A DNA stretch of 15,542 nt from Clostridia bacterium. GTDB taxonomy: Bacteria > Bacillota > Clostridia > Oscillospirales > Acutalibacteraceae. The stretch is from NCBI GenBank assembly GCA_024689165.1, contig JAILDS010000252.1, positions 1-15,542 on the forward strand, in the 5' to 3' direction. Numbering within the stretch: position 1 is the first letter of the stretch; each line of letters begins with the position of its first letter. The position numbers were made by a program, and so were the translations under genes. Below, one piece after another: positions 1-6,211 of the stretch. The notes under the pieces were generated by a model. The model saw nothing but the letters and a program-made list of their open reading frames with translations, was not told the origin of the DNA and ran no database searches.

Positions 1-1
1 T

Positions 2-451
2 CCCGCGGGATCGTTCGCCGCTCGGCAGGAGTTCTCACAAGGGCGGCCCGATTCTTTGTCAAAGCTTCGTTCGGTCCTGCGCTTTAGCCTCGTTTGGTCC
101 ATGATCGGCATCAACGTCATCCGTCCGCTGCAGAGAAGGCTTGATGAAAACACGCTGCTCATGGTCGTCGGTATCGTTGTCGGCGCCGCGATGACCGTCG
201 CAGCCTGGCTCGTTTTCAGAAAGAAATGCGGCTATCATCTTCAGAACGTTCCTGTGCTGCTCATCGCTCCGGCTCTTCTGTGCGCCTTCACGGTATATGA
301 CACGATAGTTTATTTCTTTATTTCAACAGACGGACCGGCGATGTATTCTCTGCCCGACCTGCACAATATACTGATGCTCGTTTCATCCGTGATCGTTTTT
401 GCTTGTACGCTGACAGTTTCGCGCTGCCGTCTGAAAAACGCATTCAGATGA
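2..451 (+). CDS. Small integral membrane protein, 5' end cut by window
   Basis: I do not recognise the family. The frame is open from the first bases of the window with no stop, so the gene probably begins upstream. A TTG at 56 or an ATG at 101 are possible internal starts, but no Shine-Dalgarno sequence sits at a good distance from either. From the TTG the product is 131 residues and mostly hydrophobic. It has a short segment near residues 9-22, a clear one at about 34-54 and another at about 65-90. A last one lies at about 103-121, before a basic tail (RCRLKNAFR). Charged loops separate these segments. This is consistent with a 3-4 pass membrane protein and no visible catalytic motif. It ends 41 bases before the next gene and may be co-transcribed with it. 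Coding is supported by the GC-rich third positions; function is unknown. Confidence 0.5.
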   Translation, partial: PAGSFAARQEFSQGRPDSLSKLRSVLRFSLVWSMIGINVIRPLQRRLDENTLLMVVGIVVGAAMTVAAWLVFRKKCGYHLQNVPVLLIAPALLCAFTVYDTIVYFFISTDGPAMYSLPDLHNILMLVSSVIVFACTLTVSRCRLKNAFR

Positions 452-492
452 TCGGAAAAACTTTCAGACTTACGCAGAAGGGATAATGAAAT

Positions 493-816
493 ATGAAACA
501 GACTATGATCTACGTAGGATTGAACGACAGCGTGACGCACGTTCAGAAATTCGACACTCAGAAGTATATGTCGGTGCTCAAGAACGTATGCAGGTCTTAC
601 CACGCCGCTTTTTCCGTCCACACGATAAACGGAGGCTATTTCCATGAGGACGGCAGCTACGTCGAGGAGACGACCCTGTGCCTTACGCTTATGGACCTTC
701 CAGAAAACACCGTCAGGGAGATCGCTCAGGATCTGTGCGCGTTTTTCCATCAGGAGAGCGTCATGGTATCGGAGTCCGAAGCGGACGTGTATTTCCTCAA
801 AGAGGATCTGGGATGA
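493..816 (+). CDS. Conserved-looking 107-residue protein of unknown function
   Basis: I do not recognise a named function. The predicted strand and helix order is strand (MIYVGLND), helix (KYMSVLKNVCRSYH), two strands around a GGYFHEDG turn, helix (ENTVREIAQDLCAFF), strand (ADVYFL). This resembles a ferredoxin-like beta-alpha-beta-beta-alpha-beta fold. The QESVMV segment after the second helix faintly recalls DUF3574 proteins, but that is a weak impression. There is no signal peptide or membrane segment, so it is probably cytosolic. The ATG at 493 is preceded by a purine-rich AGAAGGGA stretch about ten bases upstream. The codon use matches its neighbours. The gene follows the membrane protein by 41 bases and lies before a gap with a hairpin and the str promoter, so it probably ends an upstream unit. 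Coding is likely; the role is unknown. Confidence 0.7.
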   Translation: MKQTMIYVGLNDSVTHVQKFDTQKYMSVLKNVCRSYHAAFSVHTINGGYFHEDGSYVEETTLCLTLMDLPENTVREIAQDLCAFFHQESVMVSESEADVYFLKEDLG

Positions 817-931
817 ACGACGGGACGATCCCTGGCTGTTCACATGAGTTTGTTTTCGATCCACGCTTTTATGGTGCCGGCTCTGTGCGAGCTGTATACT
901 GCTTCGGGCAATGAGAAATATCTGCATAGTT

Positions 932-959
932 CCTCGAAAACGAGGGTCATTCGTTTTTT
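932..959 (+). terminator. Weak hairpin with T tract, possible terminator
   Basis: Two overlapping inverted repeats lie here. CCTCG (932-936) pairs with CGAGG (941-945) around an AAAA loop. Alternatively AAAACGA (937-943) pairs with TCGTTTT (951-957) and runs directly into a T tract. Only the second arrangement has the T run next to the stem, and that stem is AT-rich, so termination would be modest. The position, after the 493-816 gene and before the rpsL promoter, fits a transcript end. Confidence 0.4.
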
Positions 960-1016
960 GCATAAAAAATTCACAAAAAAACAGCGAAAAATTTGTCATG
1001 CCTTGATCCTCGGGGC

Positions 1017-1046
1017 TTGACAAAAGCTTTTATTATGTGATAAAAT
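1017..1046 (+). promoter_or_regulatory. sigmaA promoter of the str operon
   Basis: A perfect -35 TTGACA (1017-1022) and a -10 TAAAAT (1041-1046) are separated by 18 bases. A TG dinucleotide one base before the -10 makes it an extended -10. The spacer contains the 10-base palindrome AAAAGCTTTT. Transcription would start near 1053, giving a leader of about 55 bases before rpsL. The leader contains a small hairpin, GCGAA (1060-1064) pairing with TTCGC (1069-1073). The strength of the match suits a translation operon. Confidence 0.85.
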
Positions 1047-1108
1047 CCATTTTTGTGCGGCGAAGCGATTCGCGGCGGCACAGATCATCGAAGAAAGGAG
1101 TAAATTAA

Positions 1109-1528
1109 ATGCCGACCTTTAACCAGCTTGTCAGAAGCGGCAGACAGACGTCTGTCAAAAAGTCGAAGGCTCCCGCTCTCGGGAAGGGTCTGAATTCTCA
1201 CAAGAATATCGTGACGGACCATAATTCTCCCCAGAAGAGAGGCGTTTGCACAGTCGTCAAGACCGACACGCCCAAGAAGCCCAATTCGGCTTTGCGTAAG
1301 CTCGCCAGGGTGCGTCTTACGAACGGGATCGAGGTTTCCGCCTATATTCCCGGCGTAGGTCACAACCTGCAGGAGCACTCCGTGGTCCTTATCAGGGGCG
1401 GTCGTGTAAAAGACCTTCCCGGTGTGCGTTACCACATCATCCGCGGCACTCTTGACGCTCAGGGCGTCGCCGGCAGGATGCAGTCGCGTTCGAAATACGG
1501 CGCGAAGAAGGCGAAAGCCAAGAAGTAA
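1109..1528 (+). CDS. rpsL: 30S ribosomal protein S12
   Basis: S12 sits at the decoding centre of the small ribosomal subunit and helps check codon-anticodon pairing. The product is 139 residues, longer than the roughly 124 of Escherichia coli S12. The conserved blocks are present: QKRGVC (42-47), TPKKPNSALRK (54-64), GHNLQEHS (84-91) and RVKDLPGVRYH (99-109). Lys56/Lys57 and Lys101/Asp102 correspond to the streptomycin-linked lysines and the methylthiolated aspartate of E. coli. The extra length comes mainly from an insertion at about residues 25-40, between PAL and PQKRGVC, where the shorter form has only a few residues. The start is set by GAAAGGAG eight bases upstream of ATG. It is the first gene of the str operon, directly behind a consensus promoter. 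Lysines at the streptomycin positions are unsubstituted, so the gene shows no known resistance change. Confidence 0.98.
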   Translation: MPTFNQLVRSGRQTSVKKSKAPALGKGLNSHKNIVTDHNSPQKRGVCTVVKTDTPKKPNSALRKLARVRLTNGIEVSAYIPGVGHNLQEHSVVLIRGGRVKDLPGVRYHIIRGTLDAQGVAGRMQSRSKYGAKKAKAKK

Positions 1529-1549
1529 TCGATAATATCCGTTTTGTAT

Positions 1550-1588
1550 CCAATGCGGTTTTTCATATAAATGATCCGACCTCATTGG
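1550..1588 (+). promoter_or_regulatory. Stem-loop in the rpsL-rpsG intercistronic region
   Basis: CCAATGCGG (1550-1558) can pair with CCTCATTGG (1580-1588) at eight of nine positions. A small inner stem TCAT/ATGA (1563-1566 with 1571-1574) closes an ATAA loop. It lies 60 bases before the rpsG start, inside a 120-base gap. In E. coli the S12-S7 intercistronic mRNA is the binding site for S7 autoregulation; the same role here is inference from position only. Confidence 0.4.
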
Positions 1589-1633
1589 CGCAGCGGGAAA
1601 AACTCGAGTACCTATGATCTCAACTTAATTGTG

Positions 1634-1640
1634 AAGGAGG
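1634..1640 (+). promoter_or_regulatory. Ribosome binding site that fixes the rpsG start
   Basis: AAGGAGG at 1634-1640 is a full Shine-Dalgarno match placed eight bases before the GTG at 1649. It decides that start over the in-frame ATG at 1571, which would put 26 extra residues on S7 and has no ribosome binding site. Confidence 0.85.
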
Positions 1641-1648
1641 GAAGTAAA

Positions 1649-2119
1649 GTGCCAAGAAGAGGTAATATCGCAAAGCGCGACGTTTTGCCTGATCCGCTTT
1701 ACAACTCAAAGCTTGTCACACGCCTTATCAACAGCGTCATGCTTGACGGCAAGAAGGGCGTTGCGCAGAAGATCGTGTATGATGCGTTCGATATCATACA
1801 GACAAAGACCGGCAAGGAGCCCCTTGAGGTCTTCGAGAAGGCTATGGATAACGTAATGCCGCTTCTCGAAGTCAAGGCCCGCCGTGTCGGCGGCTCGACC
1901 TATCAGGTCCCGATCGAGGTCCGTCCCGAAAGACGTCTGACACTGGGTCTGAGATGGATAACCAACTATTCCCGCCAGCGTTCCGAAAGAACGATGAAGG
2001 AACGCCTTGCCGGCGAGATAATGGACGCGGTCAACTCTCAGGGCGGCGCGTTCAAAAAGTGCGAGGACACGCACAAGATGGCGGAAGCGAACAAGGCGTT
2101 CGCGCATTTCCGCTGGTAA
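1649..2119 (+). CDS. rpsG: 30S ribosomal protein S7
   Basis: S7 is a primary assembly protein of the 30S head. It binds the 3' major domain of 16S rRNA and contacts the E-site tRNA. The GTG start at 1649 gives PRRGNIAKRDVLPDP at the N-terminus and 156 residues in total, the usual bacterial length. Family signatures are visible: the N-terminal RRG basic arm, LINSVMLDGKKGVAQKIVY, the RRVGGSTYQVPIEVRP block, LRWITNYSRQR and the AEANKAFAHFRW tail. An upstream in-frame ATG at 1571 gives a longer reading, but its extra 26 residues do not belong to the family. The stop at 2117-2119 overlaps the Shine-Dalgarno sequence of fusA, so the two are tightly linked. In other bacteria S7 represses its own operon; the stem-loop upstream could serve this, which is unproven. 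Confidence 0.97.
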   Translation: MPRRGNIAKRDVLPDPLYNSKLVTRLINSVMLDGKKGVAQKIVYDAFDIIQTKTGKEPLEVFEKAMDNVMPLLEVKARRVGGSTYQVPIEVRPERRLTLGLRWITNYSRQRSERTMKERLAGEIMDAVNSQGGAFKKCEDTHKMAEANKAFAHFRW

Positions 2120-2128
2120 GGAGACAGT

Positions 2129-4207
2129 ATGCCAAGAGAAACGCCGCTTGAAAGAACCAGGAACATCGGTATCATGGCTCATATCGACGCCGGCAAGACT
2201 ACCACGACCGAGAGGATTCTCTTTTATACGGGCATAAACCACAAGATCGGCGAGACGCACGACGGCGCCGCTACCATGGACTGGATGGTCCAGGAGCAGG
2301 AGAGGGGCATCACCATTACCTCCGCCGCCACGACCTGCTATTGGCGGGATCATCGTATCAACATCATCGATACTCCCGGCCACGTGGATTTTACCGTTGA
2401 GGTCGAGAGGAGCCTGCGCGTGCTCGACGGAGCCGTGACGGTTCTTTGCGCAAAGGGCGGCGTTGAGCCTCAGACCGAGACCGTCTGGCACCAGGCCGAC
2501 AAGTATCACGTCCCCAGGATGATCTACATCAATAAGATGGATATCATGGGCGCGGATTTCTTCCGCGTGATGGACATGATCCGCGACAGGCTCAAGTGCA
2601 ACGCCGTTCCGATCCAGCTGCCCATAGGCAAAGAAGCGGATTTCAAGGGTATAATCGACCTTGTTGAGATGAACGCCGAGGTGTACCTCGACGATCTCGG
2701 CAAGGACCGTCAGACCGTTGACATTCCCGACGACCTCAAGGACCTTGCTCAGGAGTACCGTGAACAGCTGCTGACAGCTGTTGCGGACGCCGACGACGAA
2801 CTCGCCGAAAAATACCTTGAAGGCGAGGAGCTTACGGTCGAAGAGATCAGACGCTGCATAAGGACGTGCACGATCGCGGGCGAGATGGTCCCCGTAGTCT
2901 GCGGCACTTCTTACAAGAACAAGGGTGTTCAGAAGCTTCTGGACGCTATCGTATGGTATCTGCCCGCCCCGACGGACATCCCCGACGTCAAGGGGACGGA
3001 TCCGAAGACCGGAGACGAGATCACGAGAGCTCCTTCCGACTCGGAACCGTTCGCCGCTCTTGCTTTCAAGATCGCGACCGACCCGTTCGTCGGCAGGCTG
3101 TGCTTTTTCAGAGTGTATTCCGGCTCGATCAAATCCGGCGAGTCTGCTCTGAACGTCAACAAGGGCAAGACCGAGCGTTTCGGCAGGATACTGCAGATGC
3201 ACTCCAATCACAGGAAGGACATCGACCAGTCTTACGCCGGCGACATCGACGCTATCGTCGGAGTCAAGTTCACGACTACCGGCGACACTCTTTGCGACGC
3301 GAACCATCCGATAGTTCTTGAATCCCTGGATTTCCCCGATCCCGTTATCAGAGTCGCGGTAGAGCCCAAGACAAAGGCGGGTTCCGACAAGATGGGCATA
3401 GCCCTCATGAAGCTGTCGGAGGAAGACCCGACGTTCAAATACTTTACCGACCCGGAAACGGGGCAGACCATCATCGCCGGTATGGGCGAGCTCCATCTTG
3501 AGATAATCGTCGACAGGATGCTCCGCGAGTTCAACGTCGAGGCTAACGTCGGCAATCCTCAGGTCGCCTACCGCGAGACCATCACGCGCGCTGCGGACGT
3601 CGACACGAAGTACGCAAGGCAGTCCGGCGGCCACGGCCAGTACGGTCACGTCAAGCTTACGATCGAGCCGAATCCCGGCAAGGGCTTCGAGTTCGAGGAC
3701 AAGGTCGTAGGCGGACGCATACCCAAAGAGTACATACCCGCGGTCAAAGCGGGCGTCGAGGGCGCTATGCTCTCAGGCGTTCTCGCGGGCTACAACGTCG
3801 TTGACGTAAAGGTCACGCTGACGGACGGCTCTTACCACGAGGTCGACTCTTCCGACATGGCGTTCAAGATCGCCGGCTCCATGGCTTTCAAGGAGGCCAT
3901 GGCCAAGGCGGCTCCCGTTCTGATGGAACCCATCATGAAGGTCGCCGTCACCGTTCCCGAGGATTACCTCGGCGACGTCATAGGCGACGTGAACTCCAGA
4001 CGCGGCGAGATCAAGGATATGGAATCGCGCCCCGGCGTTACGCAGGTCAACTGCAACATCCCGCTCGCTTCCATGTTCGGCTACGCCACCGACCTTCGCG
4101 GCAAGACGCAGGGCAGGGGACAGTACGTTATGGAGCCCAGCCACTATTCTCAGGTCCCGAAGAGTATTTCCGAGAAGATAGTGGGCGATAAATCCAAGAA
4201 TCTGTGA
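2129..4207 (+). CDS. fusA: Translation elongation factor G
   Basis: EF-G is the GTPase that drives translocation of tRNA and mRNA on the ribosome and, with ribosome recycling factor, splits spent ribosomes. The product is 692 residues, typical for Gram-positive EF-G. The GTPase motifs are intact: AHIDAGKTT (17-25), GITITSAAT (60-68), DTPGH (81-85) and NKMD (135-138). The translation factor domain 2 follows, then domain III (MKLSEEDPTF), domain IV (QSGGHGQYGHV) and the C-terminal domain (RGEIKDMESRPG). A His stands where many EF-Gs have Arg, Lys or Ser in the GG-x-GQYG element. The start follows AAGGAG at 2118-2123, which overlaps the rpsG stop, with five bases of spacing. It is co-transcribed with rpsL and rpsG. 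It is the housekeeping copy by context, not a TetM-like protection protein. Confidence 0.98.
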   Translation: MPRETPLERTRNIGIMAHIDAGKTTTTERILFYTGINHKIGETHDGAATMDWMVQEQERGITITSAATTCYWRDHRINIIDTPGHVDFTVEVERSLRVLDGAVTVLCAKGGVEPQTETVWHQADKYHVPRMIYINKMDIMGADFFRVMDMIRDRLKCNAVPIQLPIGKEADFKGIIDLVEMNAEVYLDDLGKDRQTVDIPDDLKDLAQEYREQLLTAVADADDELAEKYLEGEELTVEEIRRCIRTCTIAGEMVPVVCGTSYKNKGVQKLLDAIVWYLPAPTDIPDVKGTDPKTGDEITRAPSDSEPFAALAFKIATDPFVGRLCFFRVYSGSIKSGESALNVNKGKTERFGRILQMHSNHRKDIDQSYAGDIDAIVGVKFTTTGDTLCDANHPIVLESLDFPDPVIRVAVEPKTKAGSDKMGIALMKLSEEDPTFKYFTDPETGQTIIAGMGELHLEIIVDRMLREFNVEANVGNPQVAYRETITRAADVDTKYARQSGGHGQYGHVKLTIEPNPGKGFEFEDKVVGGRIPKEYIPAVKAGVEGAMLSGVLAGYNVVDVKVTLTDGSYHEVDSSDMAFKIAGSMAFKEAMAKAAPVLMEPIMKVAVTVPEDYLGDVIGDVNSRRGEIKDMESRPGVTQVNCNIPLASMFGYATDLRGKTQGRGQYVMEPSHYSQVPKSISEKIVGDKSKNL

Positions 4208-4237
4208 TTAAATCGCAGTTATTTATTCATTTTTCCT

Positions 4238-4297
4238 ATTGCTATTTTATCGGCTTACTGATAGAATAAGCGAGCAATCCAATGTTTTCCGATAAAA
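4238..4297 (+). repeat. Competing inverted repeats before tuf
   Basis: ATTGC (4238-4242) pairs with GCAAT (4274-4278). Inside it TATTTTATC (4243-4251) pairs with GATAGAATA (4260-4268) with one G-U wobble. The same left arm, TTTTATCGG (4245-4253), is also perfectly complementary to CCGATAAAA (4289-4297), which abuts the tuf Shine-Dalgarno sequence. The two pairings exclude each other. This arrangement could act in translational control or mRNA processing. Confidence 0.5.
4239..4267 (+). promoter_or_regulatory. Probable internal promoter for tuf
   Basis: TTGCTA (4239-4244) and TAGAAT (4262-4267) are separated by 17 bases, with a TG one base before the -10, the same extended form as the rpsL promoter. 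It lies in the 103-base fusA-tuf gap and would give EF-Tu extra transcription beyond the str operon, which agrees with the general excess of EF-Tu over EF-G in bacteria. The elements coincide with an inverted repeat, so the sequence could alternatively be selected as RNA structure. Confidence 0.55.
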
Positions 4298-4310
4298 GGA
4301 GGATTACCTA

Positions 4311-5510
4311 ATGGCAAAGCAGAAATTCAACCGCGAAAAGCCGCACGTAAACATCGGCACTATCGGTCACGTCGACCACGGCAAGACCACCCTTACCGCC
4401 GCTATCACGAAGTACCTCTCCTTCAAGGGTCAGGCTGCTTTCGAGGATTACGCATCCATCGATAAGGCTCCCGAAGAGAGAGCCCGCGGTATCACGATCA
4501 ACACCGCTCACGTCGAGTACGAGACCGACGCCCGTCACTACGCTCACGTTGACTGCCCCGGCCACGCCGACTACATCAAGAACATGATCACCGGCGCAGC
4601 TCAGATGGACGGCGCTATCATCGTTATCGCCGCCACCGACGGCCCCATGGCTCAGACCAGAGAGCACCTTCTTCTTGCCCGTCAGGTGCAGGTGCCCAGC
4701 GTTCTTGTTTTCCTTAACAAGTGCGACCAGGTCGACGACGAAGAGCTTATCGAGCTCGTCGAGATGGAAGTCCGCGAGTGCCTTGCCGAGTACGGCTTCG
4801 ATGAGGACGCTCCGATAATCAAGGGTTCCGCGCTGAAGGCTCTTGAGTCCACCAGCACCGATCCCGACGCTCCCGAGTATGCCTGCATCAAGGAGCTCAT
4901 GGACGCTGTCGACAGCTATATCCCGACTCCGCCCCGTGACGATACTCTTCCTTTCCTTATGCCTGTTGAGGACGTCTTCACGATCTCCGGCCGCGGCACC
5001 GTCGCCACCGGCAGAGTCGAGAGAGGCATCCTGAAGATCAACGAGCCTGTTGAGATCGTCGGCCTTAAGGAAGAGAAGTCCACTTCCGTCGCCACCGGTC
5101 TTGAGATGTTCCACAAGCAGCTTGACTTCGCCCAGGCCGGCGACAACGTCGGTGTCCTTCTTCGCGGCGTTGCCCGTACCGACATCGAGCGCGGCCAGGT
5201 CATTGCCAAGCCCGGCTCCATCCATCCGCACACCAAGTTCGTCGGTCAGGTCTACGTTCTGACCAAGGACGAGGGCGGCAGACATACTCCGTTCTTCAAC
5301 AACTACAGGCCCCAGTTCTACTTCAGGACCACCGACGTTACCGGCGTTATCTCTCTTCCCGAAGGCGTTGAGATGTGCATGCCCGGCGATAACGTCGACA
5401 TGAACGTTGAGCTTATCACCCCGATCGCGATCGAAAAGAACCTTCGTTTCGCTATCCGTGAGGGCGGCCACACCGTCGGCTCCGGCGTTGTTATCGAGAT
5501 CGACGAGTAA
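4311..5510 (+). CDS. tuf: Translation elongation factor Tu
   Basis: EF-Tu carries aminoacyl-tRNA to the ribosomal A site as a GTP complex. The product is 399 residues, close to the usual 393-400. The GTPase motifs are GHVDHGKT (19-26), GITINTAH (60-67) with the switch I threonine, DCPGH (81-85) with the catalytic His85, NKCD (136-139) and SAL (173-175). Domain 2 shows RGTVATGRVERG (228-239), and domain 3 runs to GGHTVGSGVV near the end. Ala114 replaces the usual Pro in the DGPMPQTREH block, and MFHKQLD replaces the common MFRKLLD; both are mild changes. A strong AAGGAGG lies eight bases before the ATG. The gene is the last of the str operon, may also have its own promoter, and is followed by a strong terminator. 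Codon use is highly biased, as expected for a highly expressed gene. Confidence 0.98.
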   Translation: MAKQKFNREKPHVNIGTIGHVDHGKTTLTAAITKYLSFKGQAAFEDYASIDKAPEERARGITINTAHVEYETDARHYAHVDCPGHADYIKNMITGAAQMDGAIIVIAATDGPMAQTREHLLLARQVQVPSVLVFLNKCDQVDDEELIELVEMEVRECLAEYGFDEDAPIIKGSALKALESTSTDPDAPEYACIKELMDAVDSYIPTPPRDDTLPFLMPVEDVFTISGRGTVATGRVERGILKINEPVEIVGLKEEKSTSVATGLEMFHKQLDFAQAGDNVGVLLRGVARTDIERGQVIAKPGSIHPHTKFVGQVYVLTKDEGGRHTPFFNNYRPQFYFRTTDVTGVISLPEGVEMCMPGDNVDMNVELITPIAIEKNLRFAIREGGHTVGSGVVIEIDE

Positions 5511-5523
5511 TCAATTGAACAGC

Positions 5524-5558
5524 AAGGGAGGGGAGAGTTTTCTTCCCCTCCCTTTTGT
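5524..5558 (+). terminator. Strong intrinsic terminator of the str operon
   Basis: AAGGGAGGGGA (5524-5534) pairs perfectly with TCCCCTCCCTT (5544-5554), an 11-pair GC-rich stem with a nine-base loop. The stem runs into a short T tract. It starts 13 bases after the tuf stop, so it ends the rpsL-rpsG-fusA-tuf transcript and separates it from the alarmone synthetase operon. Confidence 0.93.
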
Positions 5559-5570
5559 ATAGGATTTTTT

Positions 5571-5586
5571 CGATCCGTACGGATCG
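5571..5586. promoter_or_regulatory. Perfect 16-base palindrome, possible operator
   Basis: CGATCCGTACGGATCG equals its own reverse complement. It lies between the tuf terminator and the start codon at 5597, ten bases before the ATG, where a Shine-Dalgarno sequence would normally be. It could be a dimeric regulator site or, in RNA, a short hairpin that limits initiation. No clear promoter was found around it. Confidence 0.45.
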
Positions 5587-5596
5587 CTTTGGTATT

Positions 5597-6211
5597 ATGA
5601 ACGAAGCTCAGAGTATTTACGGCGGCAATTTGCCCGCGATGGATTGGGTGCTCAACAGGGTCTTGTCTGATATCGAGGTCATAAGGAACGACCTTACCCT
5701 TCAATTCGGCAACGATCCGGTCGAGCATATCCGCACAAGGATAAAGTCCGATGAAAGCATGCACGACAAGTGCAGGCGCAGGGGGCTTGATGAAACGGTC
5801 GACAGCGCTCTTTCCGTTATTCGCGACGCGATAGGGGTACGGGTCGTATGCCAGTTCCTCAACGACGTTTTTGCGATCGCGGACTTTTTTTCCTCTCGCC
5901 CGGGAATAGAAGTTGTTGAGTGCAAGGATTATATCCGCAGGGCGAAACCGAACGGCTACCGCAGCTACCACATGATACTCAGGGTCAGATATGAGGGCGG
6001 CGCGCCGTCGGATTATGACAGCTACTTCGTTGAGGTCCAGCTCAGAACGATCTCGCAGGATACCTGGGCCAGCCTCGAACACACATTAAAATACAAAAAG
6101 GACATCGCTGACGCCGAGCTTATCTGCGCAGAGCTCAAACGCTGCGCCGACGAGCTCGAAAGCACGGACATCTCTATGCAGACGCTCAGGGATCTTATAA
6201 TATCGTTATGA
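5597..6211 (+). CDS. Small alarmone synthetase, (p)ppGpp synthetase (RelQ/RelP-like)
   Basis: This is a stand-alone RelA/SpoT synthetase domain that would transfer pyrophosphate from ATP to GDP or GTP to make (p)ppGpp in the cytosol. From the ATG at 5597 it has 204 residues, the size of the small alarmone synthetases RelQ and RelP. Motifs are RIKSDES (48-54), IRDAIGVRVV (75-84) with the metal-binding Asp77, KDYIRRAKPNGYRSYH (110-125) with the guanine-stacking Tyr121, and FVEVQLRT (144-151) with catalytic Glu146. WASLEHTLKYK (157-167) follows. No HD hydrolase domain is present, so it makes but should not degrade the alarmone. A TTG at 5555 would extend it by 14 residues into the terminator, which is unlikely. 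There is no good Shine-Dalgarno sequence, hinting at low expression. It overlaps the next gene by four bases (ATGA). Which subfamily it belongs to is not certain. Confidence 0.92.
   Translation: MNEAQSIYGGNLPAMDWVLNRVLSDIEVIRNDLTLQFGNDPVEHIRTRIKSDESMHDKCRRRGLDETVDSALSVIRDAIGVRVVCQFLNDVFAIADFFSSRPGIEVVECKDYIRRAKPNGYRSYHMILRVRYEGGAPSDYDSYFVEVQLRTISQDTWASLEHTLKYKKDIADAELICAELKRCADELESTDISMQTLRDLIISL

Noticed and set aside
844..1020. 58-residue frame between the 107-residue gene and rpsL
   Set aside because: It has no ribosome binding site, its second half runs through the AT-rich hairpin region, and its stop is part of the rpsL -35 element.
1571..1648. 26-residue N-terminal extension of S7 from ATG 1571
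   Set aside because: The extension is not part of the S7 family, and a perfect ribosome binding site precedes the GTG at 1649.
1706..3649. Antisense frame of 647 codons opposite rpsG and fusA
   Set aside because: It is a shadow of the strongly biased codon use in fusA. The protein is low in known motifs and there is no promoter or ribosome binding site for it.
4308..5471. Antisense frame of 387 codons opposite tuf
   Set aside because: Same cause: tuf avoids codons that would give stops on the other strand. No family motif is seen.
5555..5596. TTG start for the alarmone synthetase
   Set aside because: It lies in the terminator T tract and the added residues do not match the family; ATG 5597 gives the normal length.
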